Shown here: piece after piece, positions 45,483 to 58,800 of the stretch
Numbering within the stretch: the first letter of the stretch is position 1
Layout of the letters: every line of letters starts with the position of its first letter
Assembly: GCA_003550325.1 (NCBI GenBank)
Contig: QKWP01000276.1
Span: forward strand, 82,122 to 146,121
DNA: 64,000 bases
From: Gigaspora rosea
Lineage: Eukaryota > Glomeromycota > Glomeromycetes > Diversisporales > Gigasporaceae
Direction of reading: 5' to 3'
Made by a program: the position numbers and the translations under genes
The notes under the pieces: model-generated
Told to the model about the DNA's origin: nothing
The model's input: the letters and a program-made list of their open reading frames with translations, nothing else
Databases searched by the model: none

Positions 45483-46356
45483 GGCCATGCAAAGATGATT
45501 TTTCGTTTTGCATTACCCGCTGACCTATTTTTCAATTTTCAAAAAATTTTTTTATTTTTTTAGATCCCAGTTGTGCCAATTGTTTGATTTTGGAGGACCC
45601 CGGACATCTCTCATAGAGGTCATAACTGATCTGCATGAATTTAGGCGTTTTTGCTGCCCCTAAAATCAAGCAAATTTGCTAAAAGTTGGATTATTACATA
45701 TAAATTTCATAGTAATTTGCTAAAAACTAAATTATAATATCTAGCATCGGGTAAATAAATATAGTACAAATTTTTTAAAACTGTAATTAATAAAAATCCG
45801 CACAAATCTGCAACCCTGCCAATGGCAGTTAAAAATTTTTTTTAATTTTTTGCACAGCTCTTAAAATCTAGCATATATCCAAGAATTATTATTTATTTAT
45901 ACACATGTGTAATAACAATTCTAGCTCTAACTCTAAGCAATTTACCCTCACACTATCACTAGAACTACTCCTTCATCTAATAATAATTCTAACCCAACAA
46001 CAAGTTAGTGCTAACCCTACTTTCCATATAAAATTTTAAACTTACTACACAATCCTATCATGATACTAAGCTAATCTAGCCTTAATTTCGTGTAATCTCA
46101 CTCTAAAACATCTAAATATAGCTAATTCTAATTATATTCTAGCCTACTATTAACCAACAAAAGCCAATGTCTATGTTCATGGCTGAAGAGTTGACACTCG
46201 ACTATTCAGTTGCCTGAAGTTGCACTTAACCGAAATTAACCCTAAAATTAAATAAATTTGCATGCATAAGTTATAAATTTAGACGGGTATAGCTTCATAC
46301 ATTTATATCAAAAGCCCATTACCGACCATTATCCAAGTAACTGATGACCCCGGCAA

Positions 46357-46600
46357 GTGTGGCGCTGGAAAACGAACAACAAAAGAGTGAAGACACTTAT
46401 GAACGACGATACAATTAAAGTGCAACACCACAAGCGACGGCTCCAACATCCAATGCATTCAACAATTAGGGTCCAACGAATGATGCTCCAACAAAACGAC
46501 AACTCCAACAACACGGCGATTCCAACAAAACGGCGACTCCAAAATGGAAACTTCTGACTCCAACAAAGTGACAACTCTAACAAACAACAGCTTTAGTAAA
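46357..46600. repeat. Tandem repeats of ACAACTCCAACAA type
   Basis: Loose units of 15-18 bp. Open frames on both strands here (LLELSFCW-like on minus) come from the repeat. Confidence 0.7.
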
Positions 46601-47100
46601 CAATGATTTCTGCAAGATGGTAGTATTGAAGAAAAAAAAAAGGGTAAATCGTAGATTAGTATTGTAATAAAAAAAAAAAACTTATCTATAATGTTAATCT
46701 GTGTAACCTGCAATATCAAATAAAATAATTATATTTAAGTCAAAATAAAAAATAAATATAAATAAATATGAAAGAAAAAAAATTAAGACAATCAAAAAAA
46801 ATTAAAAAAAATTTAATTAAAAGTTTAAATAAAAAAAAAGATACCGTAAATAAACGTTAAAAATTTAAAAAAGTTTTAAATATTAATTAAAAAACTGATT
46901 TTAAAAAAAAATGATAAAAAAATTAAAATAAAAAAAAAAGCGATTTTTAAAAAAAAATAATAATAAAATTAAAGAATAAAAAAATAAAATAAAATAAAAG
47001 AATTTTAAAAAAATAAAAAAAATATAATAATAATAATTAAAAAGAAAAAAAACGGTATTATTGTTTAAATAAATAAAATTAAAATAAAAGTAAAAAAAAA

Positions 47101-47101
<1 letters not shown>

Positions 47102-47184
<83 letters not shown>
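47102..47184. repeat. Long poly-A tract
   Basis: About 83 uninterrupted A after a 480-bp A-rich zone. It could be the tail of a retroelement whose body is no longer recognisable, or an expanded microsatellite. Confidence 0.8.
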
Positions 47185-47185
<1 letters not shown>

Positions 47186-48124
47186 ACTATGTAGCCATAA
47201 ACAATATTGCGTTTGGTTTTAAAATAATGTGTACCAATAAAATATTCAGCGAATTTATAAGGTACTAGAAGGTATACTCAACATGTTCAATTTTTTCAAT
47301 TGCCAAAATTTTTTATACGAGAGAATTTTCAAAAAACATAAATTTGGAAAATATTTGTATAATTACTGTATGTTTCTAAACTTTAAAGCGTCATAATTTT
47401 ATAAAAATAAAAATTTAAAAATCTGACCCGTAACTTTGGCTTAATTCTTGAACAATATAATTATTTTCATACGGGTACTGTATGCAGCGCGATACAGCAA
47501 TCATCAGGAAATATAAACAAAGGCATTGACGTAAGGACATGCCAAGTATACTAGTAAATAATAATTTTTTTAACAAACTAAATATGTAAATAGAAAAAAG
47601 TGAATAAAAAAAATGTGCTTTTTTTACTTTATTTGTTTATTTATTTATCATTTTTAATGTTTTTATTTTCCCGATGTAATTCTCCCAAAAAAGGAAATCG
47701 CTAAAATATTAAATATAACAATGCAAAATTTTAAATGTTTCGCCAAAATTCAATATGTGACCATTATTTAAATTAATACTAATTCGCCAAGTTTTAAATT
47801 TGGACCTTGGTTTAATTTTAACTAATTTGCTAAAAAAATATGACATATCGGTATATGAGAGATGTTCGGGGTCCTAATTTTGGCATTTATTTTTTCAGCT
47901 ATTCTCATCCAGTGTCACTTGATTGAGACTGCAATATTTCAAGATCAACTAATCACAATCGAATGATTTCACTATCGTCACATCGAGACTATTCGAAAGA
48001 TGGTAAAATTATTTGATTCTGATAAGTAAATCTCGAGATATTAGGGTGTGCCATAATATTCTTTTTAACTTCTATATTATTTGAATGCTATTGTCTTGTG
48101 TTCCTCTTATTAGAATCAATACTT

Positions 48125-48174
48125 TTTAGTACCATTCAATTCGACTTGATGAGACAGATTGAATGGTACTAAAA
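48125..48174. repeat. Perfect hairpin, 16-17-bp stem
   Basis: TTTTAGTACCATTCAA and its inverse TTGAATGGTACTAAAA with a 16-18-nt loop. Confidence 0.7.
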
Positions 48175-48577
48175 TCGCTAAATTTGGAGTAATGTTTCAT
48201 GTGTTATTGGGCTAGAGTGGAGTAGAACAAAGTAAAAGACCTTATAGCCTTACTTATAGAAATTTTTGTGATGTTCAGCTCCTGCCCCTGTAATAATAAA
48301 TTTTTGATAATTCCCGGTAAAACTTCTAATCAGCAATTTAATCATTGAATTGATAATAGTTTAAGAATTTATATAAAAGCAAATTGATTAAAAAACCAAT
48401 CAATAGTTCAATATACTTAAAATGCGAAAGCATAAAAGTATTTATGTACCTGAACAAAAAAGCCGCAAGAAATGATGCCAGAAGAACAAGGTTAGTTTTG
48501 ATGATGCATGAAGAACAATTAATCATCGTAATAATGAATCAACAAAAAGGCAAGATTAGCACAAACGGAAAAATATC

Positions 48578-49530
48578 TTATACTATATATTAAAGAACAT
48601 CATGTGCCATCCACCTTTTAAAGTTACGTTTTTGATATCTGTTACACTTAAATCAAGTTATATCCTGTAAGAGTATATTATTGCAATCAAGCGTTCATTA
48701 AAGTTCCTTCTTTGGTATTTGATTATCTAAAAATGTAAATATGTTATTAAATGTATGCGAATGAGGAATGTCCAAAGAATTTGCGCATGTGGATTAAGGT
48801 TGTTGGACATGTTTTGCATATAAATATCCTGTTTTTGATAAATATGTCCAACTTACATGTTCAATATGGTTTGCTGGTTTAAAAAATGGCTTTTAATTAT
48901 TTGCCACGATGTACCGATAATACGTGTATTTGTACAACTTACCAAAAACAGATATGCTCTTGAAATTAAATTGCAAATATCATGTAGAAATTAGAGACGA
49001 AGTTGTTTATCTAATATCTAACTAATATTTAATATCTAATTCTAATATATATATACTATATATACTATATATTAAAGGCGTATCGTGTGCCAGGCACTCT
49101 TAAAAGTTACATTTTTGGTATTCATTGCACTTAAATCAGGTTATATACTGTAAACATTCATTTTCGATTTATAGTCCTGCAACGTATAATACAGTATCAA
49201 CATATATACTTACAGTATACAACTGCGAATAGATGTCAGCTTATTTAAAATCTAAGATGTGAATCATGTTATAATAGCATTGATAGATGTTTAGAGAATT
49301 TGAACATGTGTATAATCCTGGTTTATGAAGCAAATACCAAAGAATACATAGCTTACATAAATCAATATGGATTTAATAGGACCACAAAATATACATAGAT
49401 AGGTCAGTTATTAGTTTGCTTATTTTTGGGTATTGCTAAAGCCATGTACCCACGTGATGTGATTATTGAGAGATGTGATTATAACCGTATATACAGTACA
49501 TATATACTAAATCATAGTACATGCATTTTA
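48578..49530. repeat. Two tandem ~475-bp units
   Basis: ACTATATATTAAAG near 48585 and 49065 starts two similar stretches: GTGCCATCCACCTTTTAAAG against GTGCCAGGCACTCTTAAAAG, both followed by GTTAC/GTTAT blocks. Diverged direct duplication. A solitary TAAAGCCATGTACCCACGTG (49438-49457) near the end of unit 2 matches the ends of the MITE at 8101-8392. Confidence 0.6.
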
Positions 49531-49669
49531 TCGTAACTCTAAATTGTCGTGCATACAAATTTTTTTTTATAAAGCGTCGATGTAAAACGCCGCAATACGC
49601 GTATACTTTTTTTTTATCAAAGTGGGCTACCTACGTACGAATGTACAAAAATAAATTTTACAAGAACTT

Positions 49670-49920
49670 TACTTAAAAAAAAACTCAAAGTTTTCTTTAC
49701 GAATGAATGTGCCTTTAATTTTTTTTAAAAAAATTTTTTTTTTAAAATAAAAAAAAACTTTTTTCCTTAAAAAAAATCACGAAGATTTCTTTACAAACGA
49801 AAGTGCCTTTAATATTTTTTAAAAAATTTTCTTTTTCAAATAAAAAAAAATAATTCATTTTTTTAAAAAAAACCCTCTTCGTTTTTTTCTTAGAAAAAAA
49901 AGAAAGCCCTTTTGACATTA
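49670..49920. repeat. A/T-rich tandem repeat (~110-bp unit)
   Basis: GAATGTGCCTTTAATTTTTT (about 49703) and GAAAGTGCCTTTAATATTTT (about 49799) start two units rich in A and T runs. The minus-strand 82-codon frame here is Lys/Phe low complexity. Confidence 0.7.
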
Positions 49921-50375
49921 TAAATCCGAACCTAACCTCTGACCAGAAGTGTAATATTCTTTTAATATTCTTCAAACGTTGAGATCCCACTAGATGAGTT
50001 TGATAGTGACTGGCTGCCTCTGGTTATAAACGTTTGGGTTCAATATAATTATAAGAACTATACAAATAGAAATTCATGAAAACATATAACTCCAGTTCGC
50101 CAAACATCACCAATCAAGTACACAAAAAGAAGGAATACCAGACAACAAGCACAGAAAAACCAAGGTTTGACCTGATAATCTATGTTCTGCCAAAATTAAA
50201 GTGTTTAGATATTTTACAGAAATAAAAGTTCAGGTTGAACGGTATAAAGATTCACCTAACTATACACATACACTAAAGGATAGCGAAAGGCTTAAATGAT
50301 TAGAAGCAGTCTGGGTTTTGGTTAAATAGGAAGCTGTAAAAAACTGTCCGCCCCCACAATAATTGCTGCTACTAA

Positions 50376-51631
50376 AGAATATGGAACTGAGAAGTTAGAT
50401 CTTGGAGAATGCCTGAAAGAATTAAGACACAAAGAGGTTACCAATATACAACATAAATTTTGAAGTTACCAGGAGGCCCTCTTATTGGTAGTTCAAGACT
50501 GGAGTTTAACATCCAAGAGGTGATTTCTTTTTTAGAAAACCATGAGTATCGGGTTGAGCATTATGAAATTACAAGTCAACATACCTGTGGTTTCGTTTTT
50601 GCACATAAAAGCCAATTAGAAAAACTTCGACAGTTCGAATGGCTTGTTCTTCTGAATTCCACCTACAAGACCAACAAACATAATTGGCGCTTATTTACCT
50701 TGTACATCCACAATAGTTATAGATGTTGGGACGTTGGCTTCCATTTTTATATAAGTAATGAAGAAAGTAATACAGTCGTGAAAGTATTAAAAATGATATA
50801 GCATTTTAAATGCAGTTGGATGCCTCGATACTTTTTGTTAATCAAAGTAACATAGAAGCCAATGCTATCAGGTTAGCTTTCCTGGGTCTTTGAGTGGGTG
50901 AGCAAGAATGCTATATACTTTACTGTACTATACATGTTAATGAACCTGGTTAAATAAGGTGTATGATATAAAACCTGAAATAAAATGATTTATGCCATGC
51001 GTGAGGAAGTTATTAAACAAGCAGTCGCAAACTGCCCCATCTCTGCTATAAAAAATATATAGAATGAAATTAGGCTAAAAATACCCACTGGTGGGCTCTT
51101 TGGGCTCGCCAACATTCACTAATTCACTTGCAAATGACTTCCACCAATTCTCTAGAATTGTACCATAGTGAATTAAAATGAATAACTTCTTCTCACCACA
51201 GCTAATTGGTGCATGCAATAAAATTGTAACACTTGACATGAAAAACGATCAGATTTAGAGTATGTGGCTTTCAAATTTCATACTAAAAGAATATCAATAG
51301 TTGGGATTAATCATAAATTCTTGATAAAATTCACAAACTTTCCTACCTCATTCAAAGGATGGTTGTTGATAAATTTCTTGCTATTGAAAAAAAATTAGAA
51401 AAAGGTAAAGAACCTCCAGTTTTGGCATTATTAAATTGCCAATGTCTTTTTTTCTGCCATTACTTACTACTTTGCAAGCATATCTTTCACAACCATATTT
51501 ATGGTATGAATAAATTATTAACTACTAATGCTGGAATAAGATTTCAACAAATGTTCGAAGATAGTGGGTTTGAAATATACATTGTGACATGCAAATTCAA
51601 CCTATATAGTGGAAATAGAGGCTGTGCTTGA
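50376..51631 (+). pseudogene. MULE-type transposase, decayed
   Basis: Block 1 (50376-50459) reads KEYGTEKLDLGECLKELRHK. Block 2 (50460-50801) reads LIGSSRLEFNIQEVISFLEN and CGFVFAHKSQLEKLRQFEWL, then VLLNSTYKTNKHNWRLFTLY, the central MULE transposase segment. The expected catalytic Asp before (S/C)TYKTN is Asn here. Block 3 (51359-51631) has a SWIM-type zinc motif, CQCLFFCHYLLLCKHIFHNH. One frame change separates blocks 1 and 2, and many stops lie between 50802 and 51358. No terminal inverted repeats found. Dead copy. Confidence 0.75.
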
Positions 51632-52850
51632 CATCTATTTTTAAATTTTTATTATTTCTATGTATATCTTTTCTATTTTTAAATATTACATTTTGGCGCT
51701 ACTATTTATAGTAAGACCGTGACTCGATGGACTTGATAGAGTCGAAAAAGTCAAAAGACTCCATAGACTGTAATTAAAAGTATATAAAAGCCTTAGACTC
51801 ATTGAAGGAAAAGGTAGTTCAAAACAGTTTTTGAATAGTTCAGAATAGTTCACATTAGTTCTAGTTAGTAAAAGTGCCCGTAAGTCGCAACCTTCGAAAT
51901 TAAAGTAGAAGTGTTAGCTCTAGAACTTTGTATTTCTTTGTACTATTTCCTTTTTTTTAATAAAACATATACTTATCTAAGAATACTATCTTTCTGGAAA
52001 AGTTATTCATCATAACAACCTTCTTGTCCCTGTGACTTTCAATAAAAACCCAAATCATTATTAATCAAATCGAGAAAATTAGAAAGAGAATTAGTACCCA
52101 ATTTTTTATCTGTATTTTTAAATATTATGTATTGATTATAGTATTGATTACTACATTTATCGAACAATAATGACTCTGTGACTTCCATTGTTGACTGATC
52201 ATTGATCTCTGAATTTGAGCTAATTAATCCCTGATTCTTGTGACTCCACATGACAATCGTTACAAGAATTAAACGATTGAAATTCAGCATTCGAACCTAT
52301 AAGCCCTATAAAAAAAAGATAATTTAAATTAGTAGCGAATACATATACCCAAATATAAGAACAATAAGTAAAATCTCATTAATATACTTAGCTTAATTCT
52401 AACCTATCTATAACAAAATTTTCCGGACCTTAAGACCCAGACCAAGTCTTTCCACACCTCTTTCTGCCTGCCAGTTCAAGGTTTAGAGGTCTTGACCAGT
52501 ACTTAAATAGTAGTTTGGTTAAGCACTCGAGTAGATAGTGATTATATAGTAAGCCCCTACAAATCGAAACTTTACAACGTGCATCAAGAGTTAGTCGAAA
52601 TCAAAAAACTGGAGAGAACTAAAGCAGAAAAAGGTGCCGAAAATAGATGAATAAAAGTTAATGAACTAATGGAATGTGTTCGTAATATGTACTGAAGAGT
52701 CGAGGAAGAAGGGAATGCTAAACAAACCAATACTTTCATTAGAGAATTAAATTCTTATATTGAGCCAGTTCTAATAAATCATCAAATTTATTAAAGAGGC
52801 AAGTATTGTGACGGATTAAAATGAAATATGTATACTGTAGTATAAAAAAT
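51632..52850. other. Intergenic with a small gene remnant
   Basis: At 52565-52790 the plus strand gives VEIKKLERTKAEKGAENR, then IKVNELMECVRNMY, then RVEEEGNAKQTNTFIRELNS, separated by stops. It looks like a charged, helical protein fragment of unknown family. The minus-strand 83-codon frame at 52039-52290 is not convincing. Confidence 0.35.
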
Positions 52851-55800
52851 TGACAAGTCATCAAAAAATAAATTTTTTCAGATCACATTTTTTAGATTAG
52901 GTTTAAAAGTTTTGTATTAAACAAGTATAATTAGGTTTTAGAGGGTTAAATAGAAACCCACATTTCATTTTATTTTGATTTCATTACGATTCATAATATT
53001 TAATATTAATTAAAATTTTTTAGTATAATTAACAGATTATTTATTATAATTTTTATTTTAGTTATGCAAGAATGGATTCATTGTGGTGCAAATAAAATGA
53101 AAAAATAAAAATTAGAATTATAATTTCGATAGTCTGATCAACTAGCATAGTTTTATTAGAATTAGATAGTTATATTTGAATTAGATAGTTTTATTAGAAT
53201 TAGATTAGAAAGGTATCAAAAAAATATAATCATAATAATAAAAATAAAATACTTATCTACACCTTCATCAGATATTCTTACATATACACAAAACTAGGTG
53301 AGCCTTGGCCACTCTGGTAGGTTTAGGCCGCAGATAAGTATTTAGGTTTACTTAGATATATGTCTGAGTTTTTATTCTTAGCATTAGATTTAAAAAAATG
53401 AAATTTCTTTCAGTATTGTAAAAAGTTTCTATTAAATTTAATAAAGATAAAAGCAAGGTCTCACCTTTAACATTTAAAAAAAAAAAAAATAAAATAAAAT
53501 ACTTATCATTGGTATCATCCTGCAATGAAATTTTTTTTAGAATTTGATAATTAAATTTGTAAAGTATTTGATATTCAAAAGTTTATTGTTGCAGATCATA
53601 ATGAAATCAGATTAAAATATAAAATAAATGTGGTATTCTATTTAACCTTCTAAGATCTACTTATATTTGTTTAATATAATTTCTAAACCAAACCTTAACC
53701 TTAGCGCCTACTAATTATTTTGGCTTGTCAATTTTTTTTTATACTGTACATATTTCATTTTAATCTGTCACATTTATTATTGCTGCAAATTGTAATGAAA
53801 TCGGATTAAAATGAAATGTGGCCTCTCTAAGACCCACTAATACTTGTTAATATAATCTCTATGCTGAACTAATCTCTAACCTTAGCCCTAACCCTAAAAA
53901 ATGCACCCAAAAAATTTTTATTGGCTTGTTAATTTTTTTGTACTATACATATTTCATTTTAATGTATCACATTTATTATTGCAATCAGATTAAAATGAAA
54001 TATAGAATCCTATTTAACCCTCTAAGACCCATTTATACTTGTTTAATATAATCTCTATGCTAAAACTAACCTCCAACCTTAGCCCCTAACTCTAATTATT
54101 GGCTTGTCAATTTTTTTATAATCATAATGAAATGTGGAATTCTATTTAACCTTCTAAGACCCACTTATACTTGTTTAACATAATTTTTATTCTAAATTAA
54201 CCTCCAACCTTAGCCCCTAACTCTAAAAAATGCACCCAAAATTTTTTATTGTTTTTAATTTTTTTATACTGTACATATTTTATTTTAATCCATCACATTT
54301 ATTAATATCAATTTAGATTGTCTTATTAGAATTAGGTTAGATAGGTATTAAATATAATAATAATAATAAAATACTTATCATTGGTATGGTTGTGCAATGA
54401 AATTTTTAGAATTCAATAATTAAATTTTAAAGTATTTGATATTAAAATGATTCAAAAGTTTATTGCTGCGGATCGTAATAAAATCGAATTAATTGTAGAA
54501 TTTTATTTAACCCTCTAAGACCCACTTATACTTGTTTAATATAATCTCTCCTCTAAACTAACCTCTAACCTTAGCTCCTAACCCTAATTATTGGCTTGTC
54601 AATTTTTTTATACTATGCATATTTTATTTTAATCTGTTATCTTTATTATTACTGTGAATCATAATGAAATCAGATTAAAATGAAATGTGAAATTCTATTT
54701 AACCTTCTAAGACCCACAACCTTTGCCCCTAATCATAAAAAATGTGCCCAAAAAATTTTTATTGACTTGTCAATTTTCCATATTTCATTATAATATGTCG
54801 TATTTATTATTGCTGTGGATCGTAATGAAAATCAGATTAAAATGAAATGTGGAATTCTATAAACCCTCTAAGACTAGTGACTTGAACTGGGTAACAAAAT
54901 CATCAATCGGTTAACCGACCCAACATAACTGAGCATAATTGCTTAACCGAGATTATTTTGGTTGGCCCGGGTCAACCGAAATATTCGAGTTAACTGGCTC
55001 AACCAAGTAGTGATTTGAGCCAAGAAAAATTCGTTAATCGATTAACCGATTGATGTCAACTGATTGCAACTGATTAAGATTATTTCACGTTTTACTTTTA
55101 GGAATTATCAGACATTTACTCAAATTTTTGTCTTTCTTCATTCATTTTCTTTTTGGTACTTTTCAGAATCTTTGCTTATTGCTGATATCATTTACATTTT
55201 GTCAACCAATTATCGATTCTCAGTTGCATGGGTCAACCGATTATCGAACCTCAACTGGTTGTACAGGTCAACCGATTAAGCATTTGCTCAACTGGTTACC
55301 CAAAATTTATTCAGTTTGGGTCGGCTAACTGATTATAGCCCAACCGGTTCAAATCACTATCTAAGACCTACTTGTACTTGTTTAATATAATCTCTACGCT
55401 AAATTAACCTCTAACCTTAGCCCCTAACTCTAATTATTGGCTTGTCGATTTTTTTATGATCGTAATCAAATCGGATTAAAATGAAATATAGAATTCCATT
55501 TAATCCTCTAAGACCCACTAATACTTGCTTAATATAATCTCTACTCTAAACTAACCTCTAACCTTAGCCTGTAACCCTAAACAATGTGCTCAAAAAATTT
55601 TAATATTATGTCAATTTAGTTTGTCTTATTATAATTAAGTAGATAGATATTAAAAAAAATATAATAATAATAAAAAATAAAATACTTATTATTGGTATGG
55701 TCATACAATGAAATTTTTTTAGAATTTGATAATTAAATTTGTAAAGTATTTGATATTAAAATGATTCAAAATTTATTGTTGCAGATCATAATAAAATTGG

Positions 55801-56680
55801 ATTAAAATGAAATGTAGAATCTTATTTAAGCCTCTAAGACCCATTTATACTTGATTAATATAATCTCTCCTTTAACTAACCTCGAACCTTAGCCCCTAAC
55901 CCTAAAAATGCATCCAAAAAATTTTAATATTATGTCAATTTAGTTTGTCTTATTAAAATTAGGTTAGATAGGTATTAAAAAAAAAAATAAATAATAAAAT
56001 ACTTATCATTGGTATGGTTATACAATGAAATTTTTTAGAATTTGATAATTAAATTTGTAAAGTATTTGATATAAAAAGTTTATTGTTGTGGATCATAATG
56101 AAATCAGATTAAAAATAAAATATAGAAATCTATTTAACCCTCTAAGACCCACTTATACTTGTTTGATATAATCTCTACTCTAAACCAATCTCTAATCTTA
56201 GCACCTAACCCTAAAAAATGCATTCAAAAATTTTCATTGGCTTGTCAATTTTTTTATACTGTACATATTTATTTTAATCTGTTACATTTATTAATATCAA
56301 TTTAGTTTGTCTTATTAGAATTAAGTTAGATAGGTATATATTAAAAAAAAATAAAAAATGAAGATAAAAAATAAATACTTATTATTGGTATAGTCAGGTG
56401 TTCACCAAGTACCCTTTTTATTACAAACGTACACACAGAACTAAAAAATAATCTGGTTAAAATAATTCAAAGTTATTGTTGCAGATCATAAAAATCAGAT
56501 TAAAATGAAATGTAAAATTATTTAACTCCTTATACTTGTTTAATACTCTAAACTAACCTCTAATTCTAGCCTCTAACCCTAAAAAATGCATCCAAAAAAT
56601 TTTTATTGGCTTGTCAATTTTTTTATACTGTACATATTTCATTTTAATTTGTTATATTTTATATTATGTCAATTTAGTTT
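52850..56680. repeat. Satellite-like array built from a MITE
   Basis: About a dozen copies of a block running GCAGATCATAATGAAATC, AGATTAAAATGAAATG, CTCTAAGACCCACTTATACT, TAACCTCTAACCTTAGCCCC, AAAAAATGCACCC, TTGGCTTGTCAATTTTTTTA and CATATTTCATTTTAATCTGT. Starts are near 53590, 53785, 53980, 54120, 54465, 54645, 54810, 55450, 55785, 56085 and 56480. A second block with GTTAGATAGGTATTAAA and AAAATACTTATCATTGGTAT alternates with it. Unit length varies from about 150 to 340 bp. The lone copy at 29829-30040 shows the element before amplification. Confidence 0.75.
54875..55359. mobile_element. hAT-like non-autonomous element, 485 bp, perfect 8-bp TSD
   Basis: Ends TAGTGACTTGAACTGGG and, inverted, TAGTGATTTGAACCGG. 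TCTAAGAC is exact at 54867-54874 and 55360-55367. It lies inside the satellite array. Many GGTTAACCGA-type motifs occur inside. A second copy is at 58131-58457. Confidence 0.85.
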
Positions 56681-56689
56681 GTCTTTATT

Positions 56690-57350
56690 CAAAGAATAAA
56701 TAAATTTTTAAAAATTATTAATTTTAAAAATTCTTTCTTTTTTTTTATAATTTCAAATGAAGATTTTTGGCAACCACGAACTTAATGAATTTTTTCAATT
56801 TGATTCTATATATATTGAATTAAAATAAAAAAAAATTCAAATTTGATTGTGCAGTCGCCACCCAAAACTTCAAAAAATTCAAACTATATATTAAAAAACT
56901 TCATAGCTTTGAGCAGCAACCTAGCAACTTTTGTTTCAATACTACAGATAGATCTATAGAATTAAACATAAAAAAAATTTATTGAATTTTGTTGATGGTT
57001 GCCAAGATATCTTCACTTAAAGTTTTAAAAAAATGCCTATCAAATAGCTACGACAAAATTTTTCAAACTTTGAAGATATCTCAGTAGCCACTAATTAATT
57101 CAATTGATCAAAATAAAAAAAATCATGAATTTTTTGTTTGAAAATATTCTGCTACAGCTATTATTTTGATAGATATTTGAATTTTTTAAAAATTTTGAGC
57201 AAAGATATCTTAGTAACCACTCAACAAAATTTGACGAACTTTTTTATTTTAATTCTATATATCTATAGAATTAAAATAAAAAAAAGTTCATTGAATTCGG
57301 TTGAGCGGTTGCTAAGATATCTTCACTAAAATTAATAAAAAGATTTTAAT
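56690..57350. repeat. Degenerate palindromic repeats around AAGATATCTTAGTAACC
   Basis: The clearest palindrome is about 57196-57336 (AAGATATCTTAGTAACCACT against inverted AAGATATCTTAGCAACCGCT), centred on CTATATATCTATAG. Weaker copies lie at 56760-57070. Probably a MITE family. Confidence 0.6.
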
Positions 57351-57711
57351 TTTTATGATTTTTTCTGATTTTTAATTAGGGTTAGGGTTAGGTTTGAGTT
57401 AGGATTAGGTTAGAAGGTGGTTTTTATATAGTAAATCGCATTTTTGCCACTTTTATTTAGTCAAACAAGATGGTTTTAATAGCTATTTTTTATATACTTC
57501 ATGTTTTTGTCTTTGTTATCTCGCTTTGTTTTGTTTCGACTACTTCAGGTTATATATCAGGTAATTTCGTAATGTATCTGGTTTTAGCTTACCCCTATTT
57601 TTGGTAATTTTATAATTAACCTGACCTATCTATGTATATATCAGCATCCTGATTTAATACTTTTAATAATTTAGTACATGTATATACATATGTTATACGT
57701 ATGTTATACAT

Positions 57712-57996
57712 GGAAAATGTTTAAAGCATTGTGCATCATATGTTTTTGACTATTTAGTTAAAGTTAGAGTAAAGATTAGTTCAGGTTAGGGTTAGGGCAT
57801 GTTTTTTTAGGTAAAATCACCTTCCTGATATTTTTTATTAGTGCATCAATATAGGTTTAGGCATTAGTTTTCTTGTATTCTTCATTTTCTTGCTTTTTTT
57901 CTTCTTTTTTTCTTTGTCGGGCTGATCCGTGTCGATCAAAACAAACAATTTAATTGGTCTTATATCACGTGATTGCACAATGCTTTAAACGACCCC
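57712..57996. mobile_element. Second copy of the GGGGTCGT-type MITE
   Basis: GTTTAAAGCATTGTGCA and its inverse TGCACAATGCTTTAAAC mark the ends. The interior (TTAGGGTTAGGGCATG, then GTCGGGCTGATCCGTG) aligns with the reverse complement of 8101-8392. Confidence 0.6.
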
Positions 57997-58130
57997 TATA
58001 TATATCAAATACATTGTATTCAACAGGATATGCTTCTAAATATTTTTAAAATTATATATCAATATTTGTAAATCTTATGTTATAGTTACAAACAAAGTCG
58101 CTTTGTTACAATTAAGTCGTTATGTTATTA

Positions 58131-58457
58131 TAGTGATTTGAACTGAGAAAATTTCCTTAATTGGTTAACTGAACTAAAATATTTGGTGCTATCTGATTCA
58201 ACTGATTAAGATTACTTTATGCTTACTTTTGGGAATTCTTAGACTTTTGCTCAAATTTTTGTCTCTTCTACAATGTTCATTCATTTCTGTTCAGAACATT
58301 TTGGAACATTTTGGGACTATTGCTCTTTAACTTTTTGTCAACTGATTCTTAACCGGTTGTACAAGTTAACTGATTAAGCATTTACCCAACTGGTTACCTG
58401 AAATTTATTTGGCTCACGTTGGTTAACCAATTATAGCCCAACTGGTTCAAATCACTA
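58131..58457. mobile_element. hAT-like element copy 2, 327 bp, perfect 8-bp TSD
   Basis: Ends TAGTGATTTGAACTGAG and, inverted, TAGTGATTTGAACCAG. TGTTATTA is exact at 58123-58130 and 58458-58465. Interior matches 54875-55359 but with about 150 bp missing. Confidence 0.85.
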
Positions 58458-58559
58458 TGTTATTAATTTAAGATTACGATTTGTTTTTTTTTAAAAAATC
58501 TGGCCATAGTAGATTGATTTGATAAATAGATAGCCTTGATAATTATAAAAGACTATAAA

Positions 58560-58800
58560 TATTAATAAATCAATATTCAGTCTAATTTTAATTTTAATTC
58601 TAATAAGAATAAAAATTATGATTCTAATAAGTATAAGAATAAAATTATGATTACAATTTCAATTATATTACAATACAATTACAGTTATGATACAAATACA
58701 ATACAATTACAATTACAATATGATTATAAATACAATTACAGTTACGATACAAATACAATTACAATTACAATACAATTATAAATACAATTACAGTATGAAT
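58560..58800. repeat. Microsatellite-like ACAATTACAATACA tract
   Basis: Irregular repeats of ACAATTACA and TACAATACAATTACA. It runs into a short frame (MNFKANNTTVLKIPLVKVTP, then DCCATCKENERKYWAA) at 58795-58905 whose CxxC pair is interesting, but I see no family, so I do not call a gene. Confidence 0.7.

Larger units (their letters stand above)
45594..47875. mobile_element. 2.28-kb TIR element with no coding capacity
   Basis: Ends AGGACCCCGGACATCTCTCA and, inverted, AGGACCCCGAACATCTCTCA. Flanks GATTTTGG (45586-45593) and AATTTTGG (47876-47883) are an 8-bp duplication with one mismatch. Inside are short CGACTCCAACAA-type tandem repeats at 46440-46580, an A-rich tract from 46620 and a pure A run at about 47102-47184. 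No transposase found. Confidence 0.55.

Noticed and set aside
46329..46719. Minus-strand frames rich in LLELSFCW
   Set aside because: Direct translation of the tandem repeat CAACAAAACGGCGACTCC-type units.
57370..57400. TTAGGG-like run as a chromosome end
   Set aside because: Only a few imperfect units inside a repeat, with genes and transposons on both sides.
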